A DNA stretch of 64,000 bases from Alopecurus myosuroides (GCA_028641055.1 CM054059.1:45706477-45770476), one strand, 5' to 3'; positions 18,948-32,400 are shown, numbered from the stretch's first letter. A program made the numbers and translations. Notes: a model not told the origin generated them from the letters alone.

Positions 18948-20529
18948 TGATGGTGCAGATCTTGCATTCGTCGGAAGATCCCAATAGGAAGGTATGAAGA
19001 GCACAGCAGCAAGTTTTCCCTCAGAAAGAAACCAAGGTTGAATCGGCCAGTAGGAGAAAGAAATCACTTTCGAAGGTTGATGCAGCTGAGATGGCAGGGT
19101 GCACTACCGGTTCAAAAGCAACGTGGAACCTACACAACACAATCAAATCACTTTTCCCCAAAGAAGCAGTGAGGTTGTCAATCTCACCGGTTTTGCTAAA
19201 CACAAAGAGGTTAAACGTACCATGTGGAAAATAATATTTGTTTGCAGTAGATGAAAGGGAGTGATGGCAGTAGTAAAATAGTAGCAACAGTATAAAAACA
19301 GAGATTGCAGTGATTGTATTATCAGTATAAGGAAAGAGGACCGGGGTCCACAATTCACTAGAGGTGTCTCTCCCAAGACAGATAGATAGCATGTGTGGTA
19401 AACAAATTACAGCTGGGCAATTGACAGATATAAAGGCTGCACCGTAGTGCATATGCATGACATATGATTACTATGTGATTCATGCGGGCATTACAACAAC
19501 ATACATAGACCGTCATCCAACTGCATCTATGACTAAAAGTCCACCCTCAGAATGTCATCCGAGCAAACCTTGGGTATTAAGTTGCAAGCAAAAGATAATC
19601 GCAGTAAGCAAAGTGTGTAATGTAAACAATGTAAAAATCATTGTTTTCTCCCTAATGGCAACATCACATCCTCCATTTGTCACGTTTCTGTCACTCGAGC
19701 ACAGATGCAAAGGAGGCATGTACCCACTATCGAGCATAAATAATCCCTCTTGGAGTTACTAGCATCTACTTGGCCAGAGCATCTACTAACAACGGAGAGC
19801 ATGCAAGATCACAAATAACATACACATGAAAGGAACATGATAGATTGATAATCAAGAGACATATCATTCAATATTCATCGGATCACAACAAACACAATAG
19901 GAGGCATTACAATAAAATGATCTTGATCATGTAGGGAAGCTCACAAGATCAAAACATGAGGCATAAAATGATCTAGCTACTACTATGGACCCGTAGTCCA
20001 AGGATGAACTAGTCACGCATCATTCCGGAGGCGGGCATGGTGGTGTAGAGTCCCCCGGTGATGATTCCCCCTCCCGATAGGGTGCTAGGGAGAGCTCCAG
20101 AACCCTTCCAAACTAGTGTTGACGATGACGGCGGCTACGGATTTTTTCGTGGAAAAGGATCCGGTATTTACGGTTAACCCTTTGAGGAGACTAAATAGGC
20201 GAGAGGGAAACGTCGGTGGGCGGCCAGGGGCGCACCGTCCTATGGCGTGGGGCCCCTGTGGCCCCCTCTGGGTCTCTTTTGGACTCCATGGATCCGTTGG
20301 GAATTCTAAGACTTCTGGGCTTCAAATCGTCCAATTCTGAGAATATTTCCAGAACAACTTTTCTGAAACTAAAAACAGCAGAAAACAGGAACTGGCTCTG
20401 TGGCATCTTGTCAATAGGTTAGTCTCAGGAAATCGATAAAAATGGCAGATAGTGTACAGAAAACATGTAGCATATGGCATGAAAACAACATGGAACATAA
20501 GAAATTATGGATACGTTTATGACGTATCA
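18948..20529 (-). repeat. Solo LTR of an Athila-like gypsy family, minus strand
   Basis: On the minus strand it starts TGATACGTCATAAACG at 20529 and ends ...CTGCACCATCA at 18948 (1582 bp). Flanks are CCCAT (18943-18947) and CCCGT (20530-20534), a 5-bp duplication with one change. It shares many blocks with the LTRs at 22287, 41992 and 52849, such as the text around the GATTGACAACCTCAC box and the GGAGTGATG(C)GTGAGTAGTTCATCC block. There is no interior and no partner LTR, so LTR-LTR recombination is likely. Confidence 0.85.
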
Positions 20530-20769
20530 CCCGTCTCAGAGGTACCGCCAACAGTCTATCATGCGGCGCCCAACCAACAGTCGCTTCTGATTCCGCTGTA
20601 ATGGAAAAAATGGCTAGAAACCTATCTTTAGGAGGGCTGCTGCCCTGCCACATGTCCACCCACAGTCTCGTGGAGGAACCATTTCTAATGGAATGTTTTT
20701 TCCCTAGGAAAAAAACATTCTCGTGGTTTTGGAGCGCATTTTAGAATTGAGGCCCGGGCCGGTGAGATT
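20530..20769 (-). other. Continuation of the LINE relic host, weakly readable
   Basis: This is the other side of the solo LTR insertion site. A minus-strand frame (20411-20659) is partly open, but I cannot align it to a specific LINE block. A near-perfect inverted repeat, GAATGTTTTTTCCC / GGAAAAAAACATTC, lies at about 20693-20723. Confidence 0.35.
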
Positions 20770-22125
20770 CCACAAGCACACTGATGCCTATGAATCACAC
20801 ATACGTTAGGGAAGCCCAAGAGGAAGGTATGATACATCAAGGTGGAAGTTTTCCCTCAGTTATAAAACAAGTAGGACTTTAAAGTCTCTGAGCGAGGTGC
20901 TCGTGGCGCCAGCAAGCGTGACCCTACACACAAAACACAAACTCCCATTTTGTCCCCAACTTTCCAGGAAGGTTGTCAAGCTTCCCATCTTGCTGAAAAT
21001 AACAGGATTAAACGAATCGCATGGTTAAAAGCAATGGTAGTAAAACGTAATAGAGACCTAGTGATGCCGAAAAGCTAGTAAACGAGGTTGCAATAAACGA
21101 ATGGACTGGAGGTTATTTGTTCACTATTGGTAGCTCTCCAATAAATAAAATACATGCTAGGTGAACAAATTACAAATCGGCAGTCGACAGATCATCAGGG
21201 CATAACAATGTTATTATGATATCATAAATGTTCATCATAATATTCATGTATTCATTATTGACATTATGTCAATATATATAGACTGCTATCCAACTGCATC
21301 TATAACTAATAATCCACCTTGAGAGCGCTATCCAACATGCATGTCGCTGGTATTAAGTTGCACAAGGCAACGAACTATCGTAATAAACTCAATAAATAAT
21401 ATAAGAAATATTCACATCTATAAGGAGAAACAAAAACCGTTGTTTTACCCTTAGTAACAACAACACATCATTGTCCGTAGATGTTTCTGTCACTCGTGCC
21501 AGGGCACGGAGGAGGCATGGATCTACCATCTAGCACAAAACTCCCTCTTGGAGATACAAGTAACTACTTGGCCAAAGAAACTACAAGTACCATAGAGCAT
21601 GCAAGAACATAATAGAACATTGGCACAAGAATAGTAGCAAGATCATATAAAATACATGAACAATATGATCATAACATCACAATTGATCAGATCCTAGAAG
21701 ACAAAACACCTAGCAATTTCATAAGGACGATCTTGATCATGTTAGGTAGATCACAAGACCGTAGAAATTGAGGCACAAGGATGATATACCACCATCTAGC
21801 TACTGCTATGGACTCATAGTCCAAGGATGAACTACTCACACATCTATCCGGAGGCAATCATGGAGATTTAGAGGCCTCCTATGACGTTTTCCCTTCCGGC
21901 GGGGTGTCGGAGGAGAGATCCACAAGCCCTAGATAGGATTTTTGAGGTGAAGGCGGCTCTGGATGAGTTTCATGGAAAATAATCACCGCCTCCCAGTTTT
22001 AGGCCAGACAGGCTTTTATAGGCAGAAGGAGGTGCCGGGGGGAGGGAGGGGGAGGCTCTCCCATCAGGCGACCATGGGACACGGCCAGGGGTGGACCCGC
22101 GCTCACCAATCGTCTGGTGATAATA
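20770..22125 (-). repeat. Truncated LTR of a related Athila-like family, minus strand
   Basis: The order of blocks seen in the neighbouring LTRs is present in reverse: the CTTCCTCTTGGG end block, GACAACCTTCCTGG, TCACCTAGCATG, the TAGATGCAGTTGGATAGC block, and the CCGGATAGATGTGTGAGTAG block near 21845. The first 400-450 bp of the LTR (TGATACG side) are missing at the right edge. Both boundaries are approximate and no TSD was found. Confidence 0.65.
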
Positions 22126-22281
22126 CATTCGGATACATTTGAATTATTAATGCTACTAAGGAGCCAGATTCACATAATTCCAATTCCTAATAAATCCAAT
22201 GCAATTTTGTCACAAGTTGATTGGATCAAAAGGTGAAATACAATGGTCTACAAAACCACATGCAAAGTGTGAGTAACACTG

Positions 22282-22286
22282 GACAT
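22282..22286. repeat. Target-site duplication GACAT, left copy
   Basis: Exactly repeated at 23867-23871, on either side of the solo LTR. Confidence 0.9.
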
Positions 22287-23866
22287 TGATACGTCATAAA
22301 TGTATCCCTAATTTTTTATGCTCCATGATCATATTTTGCCAATTGCTACATGTTTTCTCCCTTCTTTATGTCATTTTTATCGATTTTCTGGACTAACCTA
22401 TTAACAAGATGCCACAGAGTCAGTTCCCTGTTTTCTGCTGTTTTTAGTTTCAGAAAAGATGTTCTGGAAATATTCTCGGAATTGGAAAGTTCGAAGCCCG
22501 GAAGTCCTATTTTCCCCGGAAGCATTCAGAAGACCGAAGAGGAGTCGAAGAGGGGCAGCAGGGGGGCACACCATAGGGTGGCGTGACCCCCCTGGCCACG
22601 CCACCTATGGGTGTGGCCCCCCCGCCTCCACCGCCTTTTCCCTTTCGCCTATTTAAGCCCCCCGGATGGAAAACCCTAGGCACCTGATCAAAAGTCCCCA
22701 AAAAAGTTCCATAGCCGCCGTCACCGTCAACCCCAGATCAGGGGGGGTTCTGAAGCTGTTTCCGGCACCCTGCCGGAGAGGAGATCATCACCGGAGGCTT
22801 CTACACATCACCATGCCTGCCTCCGGAGTGATGCGTGAGTAGTTCATCCTTGGACTACGGGTTCGTAGCTGTAGCTAGATGGTTGTCTTCTCCTCATATG
22901 CCTCCATGTTTAGATCTCGTGAGCTGCCTATCATGATCGAGATTGATCTTATGTAATTCTCTGCGCTGTGTTTGCTGGAATCATATGAATATTGACCTTA
23001 TGCCAAGTTGATTATAGTCTTTATTTGCATATGTTATTTGTGATCTTGCATGCTCTCCGTTGCTAGTGGTTATTCTGGCCAAGTAGTTGCTAGTGACTCC
23101 AAGAGGGAGTATTTATGCTCGATAGTGGGTTCATGCCTCCTTGTTGCCTTGCTCGAGTGACAGAAACGTGAAGTGGGAGGATGTGTTGTTGCCATTAGAG
23201 AGAAAACAACGGTGAGAGTGCCCGCGTGAATAATCATTGCTTACATTACACACTTTGTTTAATGCAATTATCTGTTGCTTGCAACTTAATACCTAAGGGT
23301 GTTCGGATGATAACCTGAGGGTAGATTATTAGTCATATATGCAGATGGATGTCGGTCTATGTATCTTGTTGTAATGCCCGCACTAAATATTATGGTAATC
23401 TTCATGTCATATTGTGCACTACGGCGCAACCTCTATTTTTCAATTGCCCAGCTGTAATTTGTTCACCCAACATGCTATCTTTTATGGAGAGACACCACTA
23501 GTGAAACTATGAACCCCGGTCCATTTTTACACACTTTTAAACAAACCACAACAATTTCCTACTTTCTTTACTCACTGGAAGCATACACTGTTTCCCACAC
23601 TATACGTCTAATCTTTGTTTTCAGCAAGACCGGTGAGATTGACAACCTCACTGTACCGTTGGGGCAAAGTATTTTGGTCGTGCTATGTGCAGGTTCCACA
23701 ATGTTGCTGACACCGGTGAAGCGCCAGCACTACTGTCAGTGGCATCAACCGTCCAAAGATTTTCTTTCTCCTACCGGATTGATAAGCCTGGTTCTTAACA
23801 AAGGGGAAAACACCTACCGCTGTGCTCATCACACCCTCCTCTTGGGGTTCCCAACCACACATAGCA
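22287..23866 (+). repeat. Solo LTR of an Athila-like gypsy family, + strand
   Basis: It starts TGATACGTCATAAATG and ends ...CACACATAGCA (1580 bp), flanked by exact GACAT duplications. It is alignable through most of its length with the LTRs at 41992 and 52849. It includes the promoter-proximal TTTCGCCTATTTAAGCC block and the CAAGACCGGTGAGATTGACA block. There is no coding content. Confidence 0.92.
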
Positions 23867-23871
23867 GACAT
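23867..23871. repeat. Target-site duplication GACAT, right copy
   Basis: Matches 22282-22286. Confidence 0.9.
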
Positions 23872-23921
23872 CCATAGGTATTATAACATCATGCTAACCA
23901 GAGTATTATAGACTATAGTGC

Positions 23922-23931
23922 AAGTGGGAGA
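23922..23931 (+). other. Polypurine tract of the copia element
   Basis: AAGTGGGAGA lies one base before the LTR start TGTTGG, the usual site of plus-strand priming in this copia group. Confidence 0.75.
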
Positions 23932-23932
23932 C

Positions 23933-25908
23933 TGTTGGAGATATTCCTAATAGACAATAATATTCAGTTATTATTCTATCTCCAAGTTCTTTATTAAGTT
24001 TATGTCATCATGCTATGATAGCTATAGTACTTGAAAAGTGAGTTTTCAAAGAAAAACCTTTGTGCGGGTGTGAATATATATAAACAAGAGTTCCTAATAT
24101 TGTCTCTAAGGTTAGCTTAAGGTTTGTGAGATGATCATGTTTTCTCGATCATGGACTTTGATAAGTCAAGCAATCATAAGAGTTTATTGTTAGGGTAACA
24201 ATAATACTTAACCAACCTAGGTATATGATATTGCTAAGAGACTGACAATTGTAATGTATTTAGCAAAGTGAATATGGAGTTGTCATTGACTGGTATTCCC
24301 ATACTAGAGAATATCTAGTGACCGCACGATCAACAGTTATAGTTTGGATGTCTTCAAACGTCCACCATAACAGGGGATTATATAACGTTGACGTCTCGGT
24401 ATAACCTAGAGCGTGTAATGTAACTGAGATCGTGCAAGAATATTACTTAAATCCTCTAGACGATGGAGAGATACATCCTCTAGGCCCCCTCAGTATCACC
24501 GATGTCAATCAATCATTTGGCCAGTCACAATGTGATTTATCACAAGGACATCGAGGATATGGATGAGAAAAGAGAGCGTTACCGGTAAAAGTTTTATATG
24601 TGTTATGATAAAAAAAATTGAGCAGACTAGAGCATATTGTCTCCCCTCGTGATAACATTGGTATCTTGAAGTTAAAGGAATAAGTGAATTGAATAAATTG
24701 AAGTTTCCCATGTTCTTCGTGGACACACAAGAATCATCATGGGCGTCCATGGTTCCGTTGTTGGTTATCGTTCGGTAAGTTCCCGAACATGTTTGTGTGT
24801 TACCGAACCTCTATGGGTCACACACTTAAGCCGGGCTAACCTTAATTGACAGAATAAATATATTGCTAATGGTTCTATGAATTGCCGATGTCGATACGAT
24901 GCCACAGAAAGAAGTCAGGTGTCAATCGGAGGTGTTTCAGGGAAGTTACTATGAGAGAGAAATAATGCCGGAAGAGGGAAATATTATATTGGAGAGATAA
25001 TAGAGGACATGAGATGTCCCGGTATGTTAGAAATCTAAGTAGATAAAGTTGATGATTTTATCTATAGGGGTCACAGGGTTCCAGAAGAGTTCTAGGAAAA
25101 AAATCGAGAATGGGGGGGGGTGCCGGAGGGGGAAGATTTGCCCCAATGGCCGCACCCATCACTGGGGGCTGGAAGGTGGGCCTAAGGGCCACTATCCGTG
25201 GCGCATTACACCCTGCACCTTCCTTGTTTAAGTTCGAAGAGGAAAGGAAGAGAAAAGAAGGAGATGGAAAGGACTCCAATCCGAATTGAGGAGGAGCCCA
25301 ATGCGGCAGGCCGTATGAGGTGCGGGTTGGGAGAGGACTCCCTCCCCCAAGGCAAGTCTCCCCCTCCTCCACCTATAAAAGGATCCCAAGCCCTTGAGGA
25401 AAAACACATCAATTTTCCTTGAGCCTCTCTCTCTATCTATCTATCTCTATCTCTAGTAGAATTGGAGCCGCTAATTAGACAATCTAATTAGAGTCGCTCT
25501 AATTGAGTTAGATCTTCTTCTAATCGGGGTTTTGGGGTGTCCTCTCGCGATTAGATCTAGATCTAATCTCTAATCTCTCTCTTGTGTTGAGAACTTCCAG
25601 ATTCATATAGGTCTAATCACAGATGATTAGATTTACCTATTAGCGATGCCGAAAGGTTGTCTCTCTTTATCGGTGCCGAGTCCTAGACGACAGAGCGCTT
25701 GCGGTTTGAAACGAGCGTACGCGTGCACACCATAAGAGAGATTACACGTGTGATCCTTCACGAGGGAAGCTTAGTGACATCCTTGCAACTAGGCCAAGTT
25801 GTGAGGATGTACAGTTGTTCAGAATCTACTACAACTACATCGATCTTCAGATGTCAGTCAGTCATGGTGCTAGATTATTGCATGTATAGGCATGCCTTGT
25901 TATCTCCA
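23933..25908 (+). repeat. 3' LTR of a copia element (Angela/WIS-like start)
   Basis: It begins TGTTGGAGATATTCC after a polypurine tract. Internal features are the promoter TATAAAA at 25374-25380, a CTCT/CTAT microsatellite at 25424-25456 and a GC-rich transcribed region after it. The right edge is the CA at 25907-25908 by inspection and is uncertain by tens of bases. No TSD could be checked because the 5' LTR is not in the window. Confidence 0.7.
25374..25380 (+). promoter_or_regulatory. TATA box in the copia LTR
   Basis: CCTATAAAAGGATCC follows a C-rich stretch and precedes the pyrimidine-rich TCTCTCTATC region, which is the usual arrangement at a plant LTR promoter. Confidence 0.6.
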
Positions 25909-26154
25909 TAGTCATCTTGGAGGTTATATTGGGCGAAACTTTTTAAATTCTGCAACGTACTCCAGTGTAAACTGTACAAAGTTCATTAGATATGATTTGA
26001 GTATACATCCCAAAAGTATATGTCCTTCCATTCAAGCATCGATCAATTTTTAACAACATAGAAATGATCTAGTGAAGTAATATAAGCATGAACATCATGA
26101 ATCAACTGTTTTGAAGTAATACTCAACAAGTGAGATAGAGCTATTGGCATCGGT
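25909..26154. other. Unassigned stretch between copia LTR and Athila-like fragment
   Basis: AT-rich, no ORF, no recognised repeat ends. Confidence 0.35.
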
Positions 26155-26645
26155 ACCGGCATGATATCGCAAAGAGAACATTATTGGGGGGAGTCAATGG
26201 AAGATAATCTCACACAGCTAAAGTGATTATTAGACAATAGGAAGTATTATAATTGAAGCTATGGAAGGATTAGTGATTGCCACGCAAAGATGCACATAGA
26301 GCTATGAGTATGAAGGCTCTCCAATGAAACTAGTGGGAGTGCATCTAAGTTGCTTGCTCACGAAGACCTAGAGCACTTTTGAGGAGTCTCATGATTGGAA
26401 TATACAAGACAATTTCTATAATGTAAAGGTCCCCACATAGTTATGCTAATGAAACATGAAAACTTTCTAAAAATTAAGGTATATGTGCTAACATAAGTAC
26501 AAGTGTGGAATAAGGGATAGTAGTGTTGCCCCCTCTTTTTATATATGGTGGCCTCTGTGGATCTTTCTTATTTTATCTCATTTGTCCTCTTTGGGATATT
26601 TTTTTGCCTCTTTTGGGCTCTTTCAATTCCTCACTGGTAGGGGCA
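26155..26645 (-). mobile_element. Athila-like element 3' interior fragment (left of the Tekay-like insert)
   Basis: The reverse complement matches the region 51900-52330: text around ATAGCTCTATGTGCATC, CTCCAATGGAACTAGTGG, CATAACTATGTGGGGA and CCCCTACC(A)GTGAGG. It is the same non-coding part of the same family. It is interrupted at GGGCA by the gypsy and resumes at 38026. Confidence 0.75.
26641..26645. repeat. Target-site duplication GGGCA, left copy
   Basis: GGGCA is repeated at 38026-38030. Joining the flanks restores the host text as seen at 51950 in reverse. Confidence 0.93.
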
Positions 26646-29427
26646 TGTAGTAGTACAGCCCATCACAAGCTATACTTTTGTGTGTAGTACTGGCCCCTGG
26701 ACCGTTCACCAGCACACACAACTAGATAGATATCAAAAGAAGCAAATGTATCTCATATCTAGCGAATAATCCAGACTACAAAACTCTTTACAAGTTGCAT
26801 AGCGGAAGCTAGCTCAAAACTTATTCAAGTATAACAAAGCGAATATAAGGGCTCCAGTCTTCAATTTGTGCCACAGGCGAACAAACATGTTGAGTGGAGT
26901 CACGAGACCTACGTCGATCACTCCGGATACGAACTACCTGCACGTTGGAATATGCAGCCCCCAAAAGGAGGTCAGATCATTCTGAGCAATGATGGCAAGT
27001 GACACTATGGTGGTATATAAATGACAAGTACTAATCTACATGCATATTTGGCTGGTGGAGTTTCAAGGCTATTTTGCATAAATGCATTTGTCCTATCATT
27101 TGATAATAAATTAGTTTTGCACATATTCTGGACACTTTGGTTGATAGCAAAGTGCTCCTAAATAATTGGACACCTTGGTTGATAGCAAGATGCTCCTACC
27201 CTTTGGATTAGCGCGCTGAAACACCATCAGGCACTTCTCCAATAACCCATAGTCAAATTATTAGTAATTAATAAAACAAGATGAACGAGATATGTCATGT
27301 TTCCCATCTAGTTGTTGAATTGTCCCTAACCAATGGAACACGGCTAAGATCTTAGTTTTAACCCTCGCGAGGTTTGTGCCCTTTACCCATGTTGCCCAAT
27401 CGACCCCAAACACCATGATACACCACTAGTACCACGGAAGGAAAGAAGATCAAGCCATAAATCATAAGAAGTAGATCCCCAAACCCACCACGAGCCGGAC
27501 CAACCTACCACTAATCTACATCTCTGGACACGTTGGGTTCGAGTCACCACAACTTACAATCTATGTCTAGCCCATACTAATATGAAACATGGTTGCACGC
27601 AATAACAACTACATAAAGAAAGTAAACATAATCTCAAGATACTGGGCGGCGGTCCCCACCAAACTTTGTACTCTGATGACTCTCTAGCAATCCGCCCAGT
27701 GGCTACTTAATTATCATGTTGTTTTCATAAGCAATTAAAATAACAATTTTCATCGTAACATGATAATAATCCCATCCACGGATAGCTAGAGCATGGCTAA
27801 GCAATCTACAACTACGATGTTTGCCTACCATAAGGATGCTACAATCTAGGGGTAACATGTGATTACTCCACCTGGGTGTTAGTGAAGCAACCTCTAATAA
27901 TAACTAGCATAGCGATAACACTCAACTCCTACTCATGCATAACTACTATAAAACTCTAATGCATATAGTAAAATAGTAGGTTCATGTGTGTCACTTGCCT
28001 TGACAGAAATTGGAGTCGTTCACGCACTCGACTCAGTCGCAACCGTAACGACCACAGTCCTCACATGAACAGCAATCGCAACTCTCGCAATCTACACGTT
28101 GCAAGCATACCACAATAAATAACCAAACCAGACAAAACAACAATGCAACATATGGATGCATAATGGTTTAATAATGCAAGACAACTAATTTACTAGTTCT
28201 CTGGTTGCCTAAACAATATATGATGCATGAAAAAGTTTGTAATGCAACAAAGAGGCAAAGAAGCAGCTTAACCAAATTAAATAGGGTTAATTAACTATCT
28301 ACCAGATCTTATCGAAATAAAATTCATAAAAAGGTAGATCTAAACCTAACATACTAATAAGATCCAAAAATTAAAATAAAACACTCAACGAAAACCTTTT
28401 TGGATGAATAAGAACAAAGTATAAAGTATAGATTTGAAATTTCGAGTTACTCCGGTGGGCAAAAGTAGATCGGAATTATAGAAACAGATCTGTATCTCAA
28501 ATCGAAAAACTCAAAGAACTAAAGTTGTAGATAATGATGAGATGCAACTACAGTAGAAATTTGATCGAAAACGGACAAACGGTTGAAGAGTAATTGAACT
28601 TTTCCCGCTTCAGATCTGAGACAGTAGATCGCGACATTCTCCGGCTGTGGTGGATGAAAAGAGGTGAGGTTTCTTGGGATGGATTGGTATCGACGAGATC
28701 TAAAACTCTCGTGAAGACATGAAAGTCAACCGAGCAACTCACGGACCGTGGCGAGCAAAATACCACGAAACAGATCTGAAATTGGAGTTTCGAGTTTGGG
28801 ACGATCTCACGGCCGGGGCTGGGGTATTTATAGGTGGATAGGTCGGTGGAAAGTTGCTCCTTGGAGTAGGGAACAAGTAGAAAGAAGCGGAATCGGATTT
28901 GGACTCTCCAATGAAGAGATATGCGAGTTTGAATGCACATAGGTAATAAAAACGCGTTTTGAACATAACCGAACCGTTCCCGTACGAGCGGTACGCTGGC
29001 TGGCCTTGCTGGGCCGGCCCGATTTTTTTTTTTTCCGAAAACCTTCCGCTACCGAAGCGGGCTGGCTGGGCTGGCTGGCCCATTGCGCTGCGCGCTGCGC
29101 GCGCGTTGGGCTGGTCTGTTTTTTTTTTTAAAAAAAAAAAAAACTAAACCATCAATAACTTTTAAAATATAACTCCGAAAAGGGTGAAACAAATTTTGAA
29201 AATTGAAAACCTATCCACCTAGGTTATTTTGAGGGGGATTTTTAGGAAAGATAAAAATAATAAAAATACTTTGGCCTATATTCCTTATAGAAGAATTTGG
29301 TTTCTTTTTAAACATGATTTATTTTGGGGGTTCAAATGCAACAAACAAATGCAATTTTTGAAACATGCCATGCTATGCATATGCTCTAAATGCAAAACAT
29401 TCCAAATGTAAGATTTGGGATGTTACA
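26646..29427 (-). repeat. 3' LTR of the Tekay-like element
   Basis: Plus-strand ends are TGTAGTAGTACAG and GGATGTTACA. It is preceded on the minus strand by the purine-rich AAGGGGGTTAG stretch. TATA-like TATAAATA (minus) is at 28825-28832. Confidence 0.92.
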
Positions 29428-29442
29428 GACTAACCCCCTTAA
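29428..29442 (-). other. Polypurine tract region
   Basis: The minus strand reads TTAAGGGGGTTAGTC immediately before the 3' LTR start TGTAACATCC. The AAGGGGG core is the likely plus-strand primer. The pol stop codon lies at its edge. Confidence 0.6.
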
Positions 29443-32400
29443 GATGAAGCTTGCCCTCGAGCTTCGGAGTGGCTAGCAAATAGGTGTGGGTGGTCTTCTC
29501 GAAGATACTCCTCTCGTTCCCACGTAGCCTCCTCTTCGGTGTGATGGTTCCACTGAACCTTGCAGAATTTGATCGTCTTGGTCCGTGTCATTCTCTCCGC
29601 TGTATCCAAAATCCTTACAGGCCTCTCCTCATACGTGAGATCACTCTCCAATTGGACCTCCTCTAGCGGAATGGTATCCCTCAATGGTGTATCTGCCATT
29701 TCTGGGTGACACTTCTTCAATTGAGACACATGGAACACGTCATGGACGTTAGACAATCCTTCTGGCAATTCCAACTGATAGGCTACTTCTCCCTTGCGTG
29801 ATAGAACCTTATACGGTCCAACGAAACGTGGTGCTAGCTTTCCCTTAATTCCAAAGCGCTTAACTCCGCGCAGTGGCGATACTCTTAGATATGCCCTATC
29901 ACCAATCTCGTAGGTCACTTCCCTACGCTTTGAATCAGCATAACTCTTCTGCCTTGACTGTGCTATCTTCAACCTATCGCGAATCAGTCTAACCTTCTCC
30001 TCAGCGTCCTTGATAAGGTCAGGACCAAAGAAACTACGTTCTCCTACTCCATCCCATAACAACGGAGTCCTGCACTTCTTTCCATATAGTGCTTCGAATG
30101 GAGCCATCTCTATGCTAGACTGATAGCTATTGTTGTAGGAAAACTCTGCGTAAGGCAAACTCTCATCCCAGCTAGAGCCATAATCTAGAGCGCAAGCTCT
30201 CAACATATCCTCTAGAATCTGATTCACTCTCTCTGTCTGACCATCCGTCCGAGGGTGAAATGCTGTGCTGAACTCTAGCCTTGTTCCCAATGTCTCATGC
30301 AACTGACGCCAAAAATGTGATGTGAACTGTGTTCCTCTATCAGACACAATTCCTTTTGGCACCCCATGTGCACAGACTATTCTACTCATGTATAGTTTAG
30401 CCAACTTGGCGCTAGTGTAGGTGGTCTTCACTGGTATGAAATGAGCCACCTTAGTCAAGTGATCGACCACTACCCAAATTGAATCATAACCAGACCTAGT
30501 TCTAGGCAATCCAGTGATAAAATCCATTCCAATCTTATCCCATTTCCAATCTGGTATGGGTAATGGCTGCAATAACCCTGCCGGCTTCTGGTGCTCAGAT
30601 TTTACTCTACTGCACACATCACACAACGCAATGTACTCCGCGATGTCCTTCTTCAGGTTATTCCACCAAAATCTTTCCTTCAGATCCATGTACATCTTGG
30701 TATTCCCTGGGTGGATGGAATACGGTGAGTCATGAGCTTCCTGGAGTATCAGCTTTCTAATATGAAGATCCTGCGGTACACAAATACGCTTCCGGAACCA
30801 TAATGTACCATCAGCATCTTCACGAAACTCCTTCATCTTCCCTTCACCCATTTTCTCCTTTATTTCCTTTATTCCTTCATCATCCTGCTGGGCTCCCTTA
30901 ATCATGTCCATCAGTGTTGGCGTTACCTCCATGGCTGCCAAATACCCTTCATTCACTAATTCCAAACGGAGAGACTTGAATTGTTCACACAATTCATCGG
31001 GTAACTCCCCTGCAGTCAGTCCATTTACGTACCCCTTGCGGCTCAATGCGTCTGCTACGACATTAGCCTTCCCTGGGTGATATTGGAGATTCAAATTATA
31101 GTCTTTTATCAACTCCAACCATCTCCTCTGTCTCATATTTAGCTCCTTTTGAGTGAAGATATACTTCAAACTCTTGTGATCCGTAAAGATGTCACACTTC
31201 TTACCCATGAGATAATGTCTCCATGTTCTAAGAGCATGTACCACTGACGCTAGCTCTAAATCATGAGTCGGATAATTCTTCTCGTGATTTTTGAGCTGTC
31301 GGGATGCGTATGCAACTACTCTTCCATCCTGCATCAATACGCTACCTAGTCCTCGACGTGAAGCGTCGCAGTACACTTGGAAATCCTTCTGGAGATCCGG
31401 TAAACATAGAACTGGTGTTGTTACTAATCGTTGATTCAGATCTTGGAAACTAGTCTCACAATCCTCACTCCATAAGAACTTCTTTTCCTTCTTCAGCAGT
31501 TCAGTCATTGGTTTAGCTATCTTAGAGAAATTCTCTATGAACCTACGGTAATATCCCGCAAGTCCTAAGAAACTCCGGATATCCTTTGCATTCTTTGGTG
31601 ATTCCCACTCAGTTACAGCTGATACCTTGGCCTGGTCTACTGCAATACCATCTCCTGACACTACGTGTCCTAGGAATCCCACTGTATTCAACCAAAACTC
31701 ACACTTACCAAACTTAGCATATAACTTATGCTCCCTTAGCTTCCCAAGAATCAAACGTAAGTGTCCTCCATGCTCCTCCTCATTCTTGGAGTATACTAGA
31801 ATATCATCTATGAATACCACCACAAACTTATCCAAGAATTCCATGAATACATTGTTCATCATGCTCATAAAGTAGGCCGGGGCATTGGTCAATCCAAACG
31901 ACATGACGGTGTATTCATATAGACCATACCTTGTGGTAAAGGCGGTCTTTGGAATATCCTCCTTCCTAATCTTCAGCTGGTGATATCCAGATCGCAAATC
32001 GATCTTAGAGAACACACTAGCTCCCTTCAGCTGATCAAACAAGTCATTGATGTTGGGGAGTGGGTATTTGTTCTTTATCGTCACCTCATTCAGTGAACGA
32101 TAGTCCATAACTAGACGCTGTGTCTTATCCTTCTTCTCCACAAACAAAACTGGTGCTCCCCATGACGAAGAACTCCGCTGAATGAACCCTTTATCCAACT
32201 GCTCTCTAAGTTGTTTCTTGAGTTCCTTCAGTTCATCCACATCCATCTTATATGGCCTCTTAGCTATAGGTCCTGTTCCCGGTATCAAGTCTATGACAAA
32301 CTCGATGTCCCTATCAGGTGGCATTCCTGGTAGTTCCTCCGGAAACACGTCGGGGTATTCCTTCACTATAGGTACATCCTCTAGGCTAACCCCCTTAAGA

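Larger units (their letters stand above)
22126..23932 (+). mobile_element. 3' non-coding interior of a copia element, interrupted by a solo LTR
   Basis: The sequence left of 22287 continues after 23866 into CCATAGGTATTATAACATC and on to the polypurine tract AAGTGGGAGA (23922-23931), directly before a TGTTGG-type LTR. This matches the 3' end of Angela/WIS/BARE-like copia elements. No pol remains in the window, because the left side is cut by the LTR fragment at about 22125. Confidence 0.65.
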
